Shown here piece after piece: positions 44,623 through 53,027 of a stretch of DNA of 64,000 bases. The DNA lies in contig NZ_FQYQ01000005.1 in NCBI RefSeq assembly GCF_900141825.1, forward strand, positions 106,005 through 170,004. The letters run 5' to 3'. Position numbers and translations under genes: made by a program. The notes beneath the pieces are model-generated. The model ran no database searches and had not been told where the DNA came from. It saw only the letters and a program-made list of their open reading frames with translations. How positions within the stretch are numbered: position 1 is the stretch's first letter; every line of letters starts with the position of its first letter. Origin of the DNA: Pseudobutyrivibrio xylanivorans DSM 14809 (GTDB lineage: Bacteria; Bacillota; Clostridia; Lachnospirales; Lachnospiraceae).

Positions 44623-44955
44623 TTAATTAACCATTCCTAAAATAAATGTGCCTACCCATATGGCCATAGCTAAAGTGCTGACAGCCAAACAAATAAGTCT
44701 ATATTTAAGCTCTGTCTTAGTTTTCATCTGGGCTACGTTATAAAGAAACGCAGCAAGCGCCAGGAAGCATCCCAGCATTCCTATGCCACCAACAAACTTA
44801 GGTGTCTCACCTGCCATATAGACAGAAACACCCATAATAGCCCCATATATTACTAATGAAAAAATTGAAACTCCTGCGGCATACATAGCCTCCATTGGGA
44901 GAGCCTTCAGCTGATTACCGTAGGAATTGCGTCTGTGTGGACGAACTCTTCCCAT
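44623..44955 (-). CDS. Small membrane protein, unknown function
   Basis: A 110-residue protein with a basic N-terminus (GRVRPHRRNSYGNQLK) and three hydrophobic helices (about 25-48, 54-72, 86-108). ATG overlaps the pyrE stop (TAATG). Similar small proteins accompany pyrE in Lachnospiraceae, but the role is unknown. Confidence 0.75.
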   Translation of the reverse strand: MGRVRPHRRNSYGNQLKALPMEAMYAAGVSIFSLVIYGAIMGVSVYMAGETPKFVGGIGMLGCFLALAAFLYNVAQMKTKTELKYRLICLAVSTLAMAIWVGTFILGMVN

Positions 44956-45641
44956 TACTGAACTCCGTATTCCTTATAATATGCATCGATGCGTGACTTC
45001 ATCTCATCATCGATAACAACGCGTCCCTGGCACTCTCTGTTCCAAAGATGCTCAACAACCTCGTCCATAGAAACGATGGCTGCTGTCTTAAATCCATATG
45101 TTTCTGCAACCTCATCAAGGGCCGTCTTGCTTCTGTCTCCAGAAAGACCGAACTCCTGACGATTGAGAGAAACCATAAGACCAACGATGGTAACATCACC
45201 CTGAGCACGTACGATTGGAACTGTCTCCTCCATACTCTTTCCTGATGTAGTGACATCCTCAATCATAACAACTCTATCGCCATCCTGAATCTTGTATCCA
45301 AGGATGCCGCCCTTATCAGCGCCGTGATCTTTTTCTTCCTTACGATTGCTGCAATATCTAACTTCCTTGCCATACAGTCTGTAAAATGCCTCAGCTGTAA
45401 TAACAGCAAGAGGAATACCCTTGTAGGCTGGTCCGAAGAGAACATCAAAATCCTCTCCATAAGCATCATGAATAGCCTTTGCATAATACTCACCAAGACG
45501 CATCAGCTGACTGCCTGTGACGTATGCTCCTGCATTCATAAAAAAAGGAGACTTTCGCCCTGACTTCAGTGTAAAATCACCAAACTTAAGGACGTCTGCC
45601 TCCACCATAAACTCTATAAATTCTGACTTGTAGCTTTCCAT
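44955..45641 (-). CDS. pyrE: Orotate phosphoribosyltransferase
   Basis: A 228-residue enzyme making OMP from orotate and PRPP in pyrimidine synthesis. Motifs VLFGPAYKGIPLAV and the PRPP loop RVVMIEDVTTSGKSMEE. The start at 45641 (MESYKSEF) has GAAGGAG; the longer ORF upstream has no support. First gene of the run pyrE to purD; a terminator for the opposite neighbour lies upstream. Confidence 0.96.
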   Translation of the reverse strand: MESYKSEFIEFMVEADVLKFGDFTLKSGRKSPFFMNAGAYVTGSQLMRLGEYYAKAIHDAYGEDFDVLFGPAYKGIPLAVITAEAFYRLYGKEVRYCSNRKEEKDHGADKGGILGYKIQDGDRVVMIEDVTTSGKSMEETVPIVRAQGDVTIVGLMVSLNRQEFGLSGDRSKTALDEVAETYGFKTAAIVSMDEVVEHLWNRECQGRVVIDDEMKSRIDAYYKEYGVQ

Positions 45642-45736
45642 AAACGATTCTCCTTCGTTACAACCAGATTGATTTTCAAAACCTCTCCGATTGTACCATA
45701 GAAGGGCGTTTATTTCAATTAAAAGAATGCTAAAGA

Positions 45737-45765
45737 AAAGGACTTCACACAAAGTGAAATCCTTT
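45737..45765 (-). terminator. Terminator after the secreted protein gene
   Basis: AAAGGATTTCAC and GTGAAGTCCTTT (minus strand) form a 12-position stem with one G-U or mismatch and a 5-nt loop, followed by TCTTT; T-rich on both sides, so it may work both ways. Confidence 0.8.
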
Positions 45766-45778
45766 TTCTTTTTAATTA

Positions 45779-47053
45779 TTAATTTCCGTTATAATTTAAC
45801 CAATCGTTGTATGATTGTACCGGCTGACCTCCCTCTGGGACATCAATTGTTAATGTAACCATTGTAGCACTTTCATTTTCCTCATTCATTGCACCGATGC
45901 TAACAACAGCGTCACCATCCTCATTCATCTCAACTTTACCACCTACAGTATAAACAGTATCATCTGTACCATTTGAATCATATGCATATGACGCAAAAAC
46001 TTTTCCGTTATGATAAACATCAAATGTTTCTGTACCTTCGGTGCATTCTCTACCTATATCCTCTCTATAAAATCTTTCTGTATAAGATGAATCCTCAGTA
46101 GAATAACTAGCAACAGCATCATAAGTGAATACATTTGCCTTATCAGGATCTCCAACATGTGTATAGTATTTAGAGACATTATCTTTAGTCCTATCATAAT
46201 CAGATTCACTTATCCTAATGCTTGCAAATTCAACTGCTGTCTCATCATTATAGTTTTCAGTCTTAGAAATAATCTCACCTGGATTATCATCAGGTGATAT
46301 AGGTGCACGATGTCCGGTGTATAAAGCATATCCTGTAACAGCATCTTCACTGCTACTTGCGTATATATATAATACAACATGTTTTTCATCTTCACTTAGA
46401 CATAACTTTCCTGCTTCTTCTAAGTTGCTATCCTTATAGGTAGTAAGTGTAAAAGTCTCTTCTCCGTTAGAAACAGTTATTGGTTCACCCTGTGCTGCTC
46501 GCTCAGTTGCAACGGCTACTGTTCCGTAGTCCTTTGTACCGAGTAACTTTGCAACCTTAACTACATCCTTTGTAATCTTAATCTCTGGGTTGTAGAAAGG
46601 ATTAATAATATAACCTGCAGCTGTAACTGTTTCAACTGTAGTCAAATCTCTTCCCTGAGCTTTTCCCTCTGTAGCATAATGAACAAAATACTGAACAATA
46701 TTATTACCAAATGCCTCTTTTAAATCTTTATATGCTGCTGCATAAGCTACAGCATCAAAATCAGCATTAACCATTCTTCCTTCAAACAATCCAAGAGTGA
46801 TAAAATGCTCAAACAATCTCTCTGTATCATTTCCATAAAATTCAGCTAAATCAGGATTATCCTTTGCATAAAAATCTGCATCGAACATAGTCTTAATAAT
46901 AGCAATTTCTTCGCTAGTAAGTTTACCATAGTTAACCTGGCTAGGATCCTGAGCCTGTGTTAAACCAGCAGCCTTAACATTTACTGCAGGAGCTGCAACT
47001 GTTCCAACAACTGCTAAAGCCATCATAACTGCTAAAAACTTCTTAACTCTCAT
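45779..47053 (-). CDS. Secreted protein with tandem FDADFY-type repeats
   Basis: A 424-residue exported protein with signal peptide (about 1-28, ends VKAAG). Residues about 57-135 are two tandem ~38-residue repeats: FDADFYAKDNPDLAEFYGND...FEGR and FDAVAYAAAYKDLKEAFGNN...QGRD, a helical motif frequent in Lachnospiraceae surface proteins. The rest (about 150-424) is acidic and rich in Thr/Tyr/Asp with no recognised domain. No LPXTG. Transcribed alone. The repeat array at 47209-47509 lies upstream. Confidence 0.8.
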   Translation of the reverse strand: MRVKKFLAVMMALAVVGTVAAPAVNVKAAGLTQAQDPSQVNYGKLTSEEIAIIKTMFDADFYAKDNPDLAEFYGNDTERLFEHFITLGLFEGRMVNADFDAVAYAAAYKDLKEAFGNNIVQYFVHYATEGKAQGRDLTTVETVTAAGYIINPFYNPEIKITKDVVKVAKLLGTKDYGTVAVATERAAQGEPITVSNGEETFTLTTYKDSNLEEAGKLCLSEDEKHVVLYIYASSSEDAVTGYALYTGHRAPISPDDNPGEIISKTENYNDETAVEFASIRISESDYDRTKDNVSKYYTHVGDPDKANVFTYDAVASYSTEDSSYTERFYREDIGRECTEGTETFDVYHNGKVFASYAYDSNGTDDTVYTVGGKVEMNEDGDAVVSIGAMNEENESATMVTLTIDVPEGGQPVQSYNDWLNYNGN

Positions 47054-47208
47054 CGATATCTTCCTCCTCTGAAAAAAGGTTTTTCAAAACTGAGTTGATA
47101 GTACTCTCCTAATTTTGTTACGTTAATCCATTTCACAATAAAAACACATCTGTTTTATAACGTTTTAATTAGCCAACTTGTGATTTCAATCTTCTTCTGT
47201 TGAGTCTT

Positions 47209-47509
47209 TTATCGCAAGCCAACAAAAAAATAATGCTTAATGGTACTGCCGCGATAAATTCTACTTCATATTGCCTATAATATTATCGCAAGCAAATGAA
47301 AACATAGGCTTTGCAAGAACCCTTGCGATAAAAATCATCAAAATTTTTCAAAAATCTCATTAAAAACAGCCCCAAATATCGATTTTTTATCGCAGCGACT
47401 CCACAAAGACCGCATAGTTTCGTTTATCCGCGATAAAAGACTTCACCATATCTAGTTTTTTCTATCACAAGAAGTCTCTAAAGCTTGAAGTTGCATTGTC
47501 TTGCGATAA
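47209..47509. repeat. Array of four ~49-bp units with TTATCGC/GCGATAA ends
   Basis: Eight copies of a short motif in strictly alternating orientation form four units: 47209-47257, 47283-47331, 47387-47436 and 47462-47509 (49, 49, 50 and 48 bp). The best copy ends TTATCGCAAG...CTTGCGATAA (unit 2, perfect 10-bp arms); unit 4 starts CTATCACAAG. Interiors differ. Gaps between units are 25, 55 and 25 bp. Confidence 0.85.
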
Positions 47510-47562
47510 TCCATTAATTCACTACATCTAAACATGCACAGTGCCAACCACAAAACAAAAAA

Positions 47563-47587
47563 GGACCTGCACCACAAGTACACGTCC
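47563..47587 (-). terminator. Probable terminator
   Basis: GGACGTGTA and TGCAGGTCC pair with one mismatch around a 7-nt loop, then TTTTTTGTTTTG on the minus strand. Possibly the end of the flavodoxin transcript, about 270 bp after its stop. Confidence 0.6.
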
Positions 47588-47854
47588 CAAACAAAATATT
47601 TATAAATTTTATTTCTTACTAAACAGCCATGCAGCCACGCCTGCGCCGAAATACATTTAAGATACTTTCAAGATGGTGGTGATATAAAAGGAGCAATTAG
47701 AACCTGTTCTTTTAAGAAAAAATAGGCTTGTCTTACAGGCTTCAAGCGCAGTGCGTGCATACATTTCGCACATAGACTACCGGCATATCTGAAGCAACTG
47801 CCTCCATCTAATAAGTTTATTCCATATTCTTTGAGTAACTCTACAAACACACCA

Positions 47855-48343
47855 TTACCATTCTTTTATTTCCTTACAAAACTCCTCTATTTTTCTATCA
47901 TTGTCATCGCTAGGCTTATCCTTTGGATCAATAAGAATAAGTGTAGCAGCAAGCGAATCTATCCCGATGCTCTCCTTCAATTTTCCAAAAGCTTTCTCTG
48001 CACCAGCTCCACTTTGACATGCGAATGCTGCAATTCTCTTTTCTTTAATACTAGGGTTCTCTTTGACAAATGTTCTAAGTGGTGGTGTAATATTGCTGGC
48101 CCAAACTGGAAAACCAAATACTATCTGCTCATAAGAATCTAAATCTACTGAATATGGTTCTAATTCAGGAGTTTCTGCCATAACAGCACTCTTTCCACCC
48201 CAAAAGAATTTTGCAAATCCTTTTTCTGGATACTTTTTAACAGGAACTAATCTTAATGTATCAGCACCTATCTTATCCGCAATTTTCTTTGCTACAAAAT
48301 CAGTATTTCCTTCATGTGAATAATAAACAATAAGTGTTTTCAT
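47855..48343 (-). CDS. Flavodoxin-family protein
   Basis: A 162-residue FMN-binding protein. MKTLIVYYSHEGNTDFVA is the phosphate-binding loop (SxxGNT), followed by FGFPVWASNITPPLRTF and FACQSGAGAEKAF. Likely electron carrier or flavodoxin-like reductase. A GGGAGGG site precedes it; upstream is a short palindrome ACTAAGCTTAGT over a TATACT box. Confidence 0.92.
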   Translation of the reverse strand: MKTLIVYYSHEGNTDFVAKKIADKIGADTLRLVPVKKYPEKGFAKFFWGGKSAVMAETPELEPYSVDLDSYEQIVFGFPVWASNITPPLRTFVKENPSIKEKRIAAFACQSGAGAEKAFGKLKESIGIDSLAATLILIDPKDKPSDDNDRKIEEFCKEIKEW

Positions 48344-48375
48344 AAAAAAATAACCCTCCCGTATATACGAACTAA

Positions 48376-48390
48376 ACTAAGCTTAGTATA
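48376..48390 (-). promoter_or_regulatory. Flavodoxin promoter with palindrome
   Basis: ACTAAGCTTAGT (48376-48387) is a perfect palindrome overlapping TGATATACT (extended -10, TATACT at 48390-48385) on the minus strand. The -35 region is weak, which suits an activated or repressed promoter. Confidence 0.45.
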
Positions 48391-48466
48391 TCACAGAAGG
48401 GTAACTTATTGGACAAAGTTATATGATTAAGTTATATGATTGAATTGATTACGTATTATTCAGTGC

Positions 48467-48973
48467 CTATAAAATATTAATCATTGAATCTAAGGAATTT
48501 CTTTTCTTATTGCCTAAAAGACTTTTAAAATCATCCGAGCGATATCCTAAATCCAAAAAACAGATAGGATAGATATTTTCCTGCAAATTAAAGACTTTTT
48601 GTGTTTGCTCAACATCATTGACTCCAGCCCAACAAGTATCTAATCCAATATCAGTAGCAGCAAGCATCATATGTGTTGCAACAATTGTTCCATCCATTAA
48701 ATAGCTGTTTCCACCCTGAAAATTACTAGCAGCATCCTTGTCAGCACATACCAATATAACCATAGGTGCTCCATAACGGCAAGGATGAACACTATCCATT
48801 TTTTGAAGTGCTTCTTCACTTTTTAATATATATATGCGTTGTGGCTGTTTATTGAAAGCAGTTGGAGCCATACGTCCCGCTTCTAAAATATATTTAACCT
48901 GTTCTTCATTTGGTTTCTGATTACTGTACTTACGAACAGACTCTCGTGATTCTATAACTGTCTTAAATTCCAT
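48467..48973 (-). CDS. Nitroreductase-family protein
   Basis: A 168-residue FMN-dependent oxidoreductase. VIESRESVRKYSNQKPNEEQVKYILEAG is the family opening (FMN phosphate binding R-x-S-x-R), and LAATDIGLDTCWAG the central motif. Substrate unknown. Lies near the flavodoxin gene, but about 120 bp upstream of it. Confidence 0.92.
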   Translation of the reverse strand: MEFKTVIESRESVRKYSNQKPNEEQVKYILEAGRMAPTAFNKQPQRIYILKSEEALQKMDSVHPCRYGAPMVILVCADKDAASNFQGGNSYLMDGTIVATHMMLAATDIGLDTCWAGVNDVEQTQKVFNLQENIYPICFLDLGYRSDDFKSLLGNKKRNSLDSMINIL

Positions 48974-49091
48974 CTATAAATCTCCTTTTTTGCTTTGTTA
49001 ATACAACTCCTATAACAGATATAGAAATTCCCCAAAGAACCCAAAGGTCCAACATAACATAGCAAATTTCATAAATGGTTTCCTCCTTCAT
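48963..49091 (-). CDS. Possible 42-residue membrane peptide
   Basis: An ORF from ATG at 49091 encodes 42 residues with one hydrophobic helix (VMLDLWVLWGISISVIGVVL) followed by a basic tail (TKQKRRF), overlapping the nitroreductase start by 11 bp. Weakness: AAGGAGG lies inside this ORF and would rather serve an ATG at 49072 in another frame (20 residues). One of the two is probably translated and coupled to the nitroreductase. Confidence 0.35.
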   Translation of the reverse strand: MKEETIYEICYVMLDLWVLWGISISVIGVVLTKQKRRFIDGI

Positions 49092-49158
49092 TTGAATCAT
49101 AATTCATTATACGGGCTAATTTTTTAAAATGTCAGTAAAACTTTTTCATAACACAAAA

Positions 49159-49178
49159 AGACCAGCCGAAGCCAGTCT
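49159..49178 (-). terminator. Terminator after glycerate kinase
   Basis: AGACTGGC ttcg GCTGGTCT on the minus strand, an 8-position stem (two G-U) with UUCG tetraloop and TTTTTGTGTT. About 80 bp after the gene. Confidence 0.75.
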
Positions 49179-49257
49179 AATTGTTTTATCTATTTTATTG
49201 GACAATATTTAATTATTCGTAAAACCTAAATAATGCACTATAATCATATAATATTCA

Positions 49258-50493
49258 TTAGATATCAATCAATGCTATAGCAACATCATTTACGTTCGTT
49301 CCTGTTGCACCAGTTATTATTAGGCCATCAACTGCTTTTAATGCATTGTATGCATCATTATCTTTTAAAACATCATGTATGTTGATTCCTTTAGCTTGTA
49401 ATTCTTGATAAGTCTCATTATCAACATAGCCTCCAGCGGCATCTGTTGGACCATCTGTTCCATCACTGCCAACTGATGCTACTGCAATGCCTCTATTTCC
49501 AGCTATTCCTATAGCAGCACTGAGTGCAAGTTCCTGATTTCTTCCACCTTTACCGGTACCAGTAAGATGAACTACTGTCTCTCCACCAGCAATAATGGCC
49601 AGCTTTTCATTGTCCTTTGCTTTTGTCTTTGCGATGCTAGCAAGAAAACTTCCTGCTTCTCTCGCCTCGCAGCAAAGCTCATCAGTCAGAATAATAGGCT
49701 TGTAACCTAACTTTCCACTGTTGCTAGCAGCAGCTCTACAAAGTTCTCGTACAGATCCAGTTATGTGAGTTTCTACATTATTTAATTCTTTAGGAGTTTC
49801 TTTATCTAATAGCTCTTCAGCTTCCTTAGAAAGCTTAATATTGTATTTACGAACTATTTCTTTTGCTTCATCACATGTAGAAAAATCAGGATATGCTGGA
49901 CCACTTGCTATCATATCAAGTGGATCTCCAACTATATCACTAAGCACAATGCTAAATACTTTGGCTGGAGCACAAGCTAGTGCAAATCTGCCGCCCTTTA
50001 CTTTACTAAGACGCTTTCGAATAGTGTTAATCTCTACTATATCTGCACCACTAGCAAGTAACTGCTTTGTAATGTCTTGTAGTTCTTCACCAGAAATTAA
50101 TGGCAATTCAAACAGGGCACTTCCACCACCAGAAAGTAAAAAGATAACTGTGTCATCTTCTGATAAGCCTTCCACTAATTCAATAGCTTTTTTTGTCGCA
50201 TCAAAGCTATTTTGATCAGGTACTGGATGTCCTGCTTCAAAGCATTGTATCCCCTCAATATTGCTTTTAACATGATCATATTTTGTTATTACAATGCCGC
50301 CATCTAATCTTTTAAGAACTTTTTTTGCTGCTACGGCCATTTGCCAAGCCGCCTTTCCAGCGGCTACCAGAATCACTTTACCTTTTCCATAAGAGAAATT
50401 GTTAAGTGCTCTAGTAACCGCCTCATCAGGCAGAACTTCTTTTATTGTGTTTTCAACAATATAATCAATATCGTTCCTTAATTTCTGATTCAT
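49258..50493 (-). CDS. Glycerate kinase (DUF4147/MOFRL family)
   Basis: A 411-residue glycerate 2-kinase-type enzyme. N-terminal DUF4147 domain with VAAGKAAWQMA, HPVPDQNSF and FLLSGGGSALFELP; C-terminal MOFRL domain with AGGETVVHLTGTGKGGRNQELAL and SVGSDGTDGPTDAAGGYVD. Converts D-glycerate to 2-phosphoglycerate. No other glycerate or hydroxypyruvate genes next to it. Transcribed alone. Confidence 0.92.
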   Translation of the reverse strand: MNQKLRNDIDYIVENTIKEVLPDEAVTRALNNFSYGKGKVILVAAGKAAWQMAVAAKKVLKRLDGGIVITKYDHVKSNIEGIQCFEAGHPVPDQNSFDATKKAIELVEGLSEDDTVIFLLSGGGSALFELPLISGEELQDITKQLLASGADIVEINTIRKRLSKVKGGRFALACAPAKVFSIVLSDIVGDPLDMIASGPAYPDFSTCDEAKEIVRKYNIKLSKEAEELLDKETPKELNNVETHITGSVRELCRAAASNSGKLGYKPIILTDELCCEAREAGSFLASIAKTKAKDNEKLAIIAGGETVVHLTGTGKGGRNQELALSAAIGIAGNRGIAVASVGSDGTDGPTDAAGGYVDNETYQELQAKGINIHDVLKDNDAYNALKAVDGLIITGATGTNVNDVAIALIDI

Positions 50494-50754
50494 AAAACTT
50501 CCTCGATCACATTATTAATGTATAAATAGGCTAAGAATATTACTAATCATGCCCCTTCTCCCTTTCCTTCATCCTATTAATTATTGTAAATCTTCACCCA
50601 TATAAAAGCCACTACCTTGAAACATACACGTGCAACCAACTACAATTTAACCTATAATAAATAAGGCGTTGAATTTGATTTAGATTTTGCAAGAAAGCGC
50701 ATGAAAGTGTCAATCTTGTCAATCTTTCAAATATAATTCATATGGAGTTTTGAA
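50494..50754. other. Divergent intergenic region
   Basis: AT-rich region between the glycerate kinase and esterase genes. A TATAAT box near 50731 may belong to the esterase promoter (no clear -35). The pair TGTCAATCTTGTCAATCTTT contains a short direct repeat. No gene seen. Confidence 0.4.
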
Positions 50755-51453
50755 ATGGTTAAAGAGAATTTTCAAATACAAACAACGAACTGCATAGCAT
50801 TTATGGATGAAGCCCCAGAGGTTATACTTGTTCAGCCAGTAGACTCCCATGATTACGAGATGCTAGACTCTGAAACAAAATATATCACAGAGCATACAGA
50901 TAAACCTTTTATTCTTGTTGCCTTTAGCGTCAACGACTGGAATAAAGACTTATCTCCTTGGCCTGCACCACCCGTGTTTGGAAAAGAAGGTTTTGGTAAC
51001 GGGGCTAAGGAAACACTGGCCTTTGTGATAAATGAGCTCATTCCTGCAGTAAAGACAAAATATGATATTTCACAAGATATCCCTATCATTCTGGGTGGCT
51101 ATTCTCTTGCAGGCTTATTTGCTCTTTGGAGTGCCTACCAGACAAATGCTTTTACTGCAATAGCTGCGGCCTCTCCTTCAGTATGGTTCCCTAGTTTTCT
51201 TGAGTATGCTAAGAGCGAAGATATTTGCGTCAAACATATCTATCTAAGTTTAGGTGATAAGGAAGAAGGAGCTAAAAACCCTATTATGTCTACTGTAGGT
51301 AAATGTATTAGAGAGCTCAGTGAGCATTATCAATCAAAAGGATTAGATTCTATTTTAGAATGGAACGAAGGCAATCACTTTAAAGAGGCTGATATTCGTA
51401 CAGCAAAAGGCTTCACCTGGGTATCAAATGAGGTAAATCAAAAAAAAAACTAA
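50755..51453 (+). CDS. Esterase D-like alpha/beta hydrolase
   Basis: A 232-residue serine hydrolase. Nucleophile motif GGYSLAG, acid Asp in LSLGDKEEG region, His in WNEGNHFKEA, as in the Esterase/EstD family. Start has GGAG 9 bp upstream. The gene ends in an A10 tract: the frame reads Gln-Lys-Lys-Asn-stop, while a shift of -1 gives direct continuation into the SGNH hydrolase that follows. So the natural product may be the 232-residue protein, a fusion, or both. Confidence 0.82.
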   Translation: MVKENFQIQTTNCIAFMDEAPEVILVQPVDSHDYEMLDSETKYITEHTDKPFILVAFSVNDWNKDLSPWPAPPVFGKEGFGNGAKETLAFVINELIPAVKTKYDISQDIPIILGGYSLAGLFALWSAYQTNAFTAIAAASPSVWFPSFLEYAKSEDICVKHIYLSLGDKEEGAKNPIMSTVGKCIRELSEHYQSKGLDSILEWNEGNHFKEADIRTAKGFTWVSNEVNQKKN

Positions 51454-52019
51454 TTCTATTTGGAGATTCAAATACATACGGATATGATCCAAGAGGCTTC
51501 TTGGGTGGTAGATATCCTACAGAAATGCGTTGGACTACACATGTTAGGGAAGCCCTAAAAGATAACTATGATGTCATCGAGGAAGGAATGAATGGACGAA
51601 TGTTGCCAGAGTTAGACTACGGCTATTTCACAACAACCATTCAAAGTCTAACCAAAGATGATGTTTTTGTAATGATGCTTGGTACCAATGATATTCTACT
51701 TACAAATCATCCAGATGTAGAAGCCACACTACAGAGATTGGATGACATTCTTGATTATGTTAATCAAAACTGCCTTGCTAATTTTATCCTTATAGCACCA
51801 CCATATATCAGTGCGTCAGATTCTGAAATGGAACTATATCATGACTGTAGCAAAAAAATGAATGAAGGCTATATGAAACTAGCAAAGGAACATAACATAA
51901 ATGCTATCGATGCCGGAAAATGGAATATAGAGATGGGTTACGACGGCGTTCATTTTTCAATTGATGGACATAAAAAGTTTGCCGAATCTCTATTGGAAGT
52001 TTTATCTACAACAATTTAA
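51432..52019 (+). CDS. SGNH/GDSL hydrolase without own start codon
   Basis: The open frame begins after a stop at 51429-51431; coding similarity starts near 51447 with KLILFGDSNTYGYDPRGFLGGRYP. Block I GDSN, block III GTND and block V DGVHFS of the SGNH esterase family are all present, so the enzyme looks complete (about 190 residues). But no ATG, GTG or TTG precedes GDSN; the first start is TTG at 51501, which would remove the catalytic serine. Expression therefore needs a frameshift from the esterase gene, slippage at the A10 tract, or the frame is broken by a one-base indel. Confidence 0.75.
   Translation, partial: GKSKKKLILFGDSNTYGYDPRGFLGGRYPTEMRWTTHVREALKDNYDVIEEGMNGRMLPELDYGYFTTTIQSLTKDDVFVMMLGTNDILLTNHPDVEATLQRLDDILDYVNQNCLANFILIAPPYISASDSEMELYHDCSKKMNEGYMKLAKEHNINAIDAGKWNIEMGYDGVHFSIDGHKKFAESLLEVLSTTI
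51440..51517 (+). promoter_or_regulatory. Candidate -1 frameshift site between esterase and SGNH hydrolase
   Basis: Ten A residues (51440-51449) then C contain the heptamer A AAA AAC (51444-51450) in the esterase frame, followed at once by TAA. A nested hairpin lies downstream: GGATAT/ATATCC outside (51480-51485, 51512-51517) and CCAAGA/TCTTGG inside (51489-51504). The spacing of about 29 nt is longer than usual for a stimulatory structure. Confidence 0.5.
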
Positions 52020-52759
52020 ATAATAGATTCAACAAATCTTTCTGGCTGAAATGGAGCCAAACTTGCATGACCTGCATTATCAAACTTCTTAAATACGGTA
52101 TTTGGAAATACCTTTTTGATATAATCTATATCCCACTTTCTTTGCTTCTCTTCACCATCACCATACCAGTACTCTATTTTCGGACAATCTGTAGTTACTA
52201 TCTTTGGCATAGAATAATTATCTGTAGAATCAAAAGTTCGCCATATAGTTTTATAGCTAATCATATTTAAAACCTTTGCTTCGTACTGTATATCTTCCTC
52301 AGAAAGATTATCAGTTGCAAATGCTTTTTCCCAAAGCTTCACTCCACCTATTTTTCCTATAGATATCATCAAAAAGTCTCTGAGAAGAATAAATCTAGTC
52401 ACTATCCATGGCAACTGATATGGTGTTATTCCTCCATCAATCACAGCTCGATTGAAATGAATCACACCATTTGTCAAAAGTCTGATTACAAAAGCTCCAC
52501 CCATAGAGCAACCATAAATACAATCAACCTGAGTTATTCCATTTAGTTTAAGCCAATCCTCTATCTCTGCTGCTATTTCTTCTACACTTGTAAAATCACT
52601 TTTTACATCCGGATCATAACCTGGAATAGCAGGAATAATCAGATGATACTTTTTTTCAAGCGCTGGTATAACGTACTCAAAGAAATCCCACATCACAACT
52701 GCAGGATGAAGCAACACCATTATCTTGTCATTATCTTTACCAAATTCATGTATTGTCAT
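52016..52759 (-). CDS. Alpha/beta hydrolase
   Basis: A 247-residue hydrolase with nucleophile elbow YGCSMGGAF, opening with HEFGKDNDKIMVLLHPA (oxyanion-hole region) and catalytic His in DNAGHASLAPF. Start at 52759 is chosen for AGGAGAG 4 bp upstream; twelve more codons are open before it. Substrate unknown. Its end overlaps the convergent SGNH gene by 4 bp. Confidence 0.88.
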   Translation of the reverse strand: MTIHEFGKDNDKIMVLLHPAVVMWDFFEYVIPALEKKYHLIIPAIPGYDPDVKSDFTSVEEIAAEIEDWLKLNGITQVDCIYGCSMGGAFVIRLLTNGVIHFNRAVIDGGITPYQLPWIVTRFILLRDFLMISIGKIGGVKLWEKAFATDNLSEEDIQYEAKVLNMISYKTIWRTFDSTDNYSMPKIVTTDCPKIEYWYGDGEEKQRKWDIDYIKKVFPNTVFKKFDNAGHASLAPFQPERFVESII

Positions 52760-52895
52760 AGCTCTCCTACTTAAATAATAAACATATCTATGCACATTAT
52801 ACTATTTATCTATCTCTTAACTAATAATATCACATTGTGTTAGTCTATACTAACGTTAGTTGCAGTCGACAAATTGGAAAGCTTTGATCAAAAAC

Positions 52896-52928
52896 GAAGA
52901 CTTCTTGTTTAGTCAACAAGAGGTCTTC
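52896..52928. terminator. Hairpin terminator in a divergent region
   Basis: GAAGACTTCTTGTT and AACAAGAGGTCTTC pair over 13 of 14 positions around a 5-nt loop; TTTTTAATT follows on the plus strand and GTTTTTG on the minus. It lies between two divergent genes where no upstream gene needs a terminator. Confidence 0.7.
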
Positions 52929-53027
52929 TTTTTAATTATCCTACAAGTTTTAGGATAATGTTTAACACTTTTATCATAATCTGCTGATAAAAATACTTTA
53001 AATAATAATGTAAGGAGGTTTTAGTAC

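Larger units (their letters stand above)
47054..47854. other. Non-coding stretch of about 800 bp
   Basis: No convincing gene. It contains the alternating TTATCGC/GCGATAA array (47209-47509), a terminator-like hairpin (47563-47587), and 47590-47850, which has short open frames on both strands without good starts and may be degenerate coding sequence. Confidence 0.6.

Noticed and set aside
47209-47509. CRISPR array or integron attC sites
   Set aside because: The conserved part is only 7-10 bp and alternates in orientation; no direct repeat of 24 bp or more, no cas or integrase gene, and no RYYYAAC/GTTRRRY core sites.
47668-47850. 60-residue minus-strand ORF, and an overlapping plus-strand frame ending DGGDIKGAIRTCSF
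   Set aside because: Neither has a credible start or recognised family; the plus-strand frame looks protein-like, so the stretch may be an old gene fragment, but this cannot be supported.
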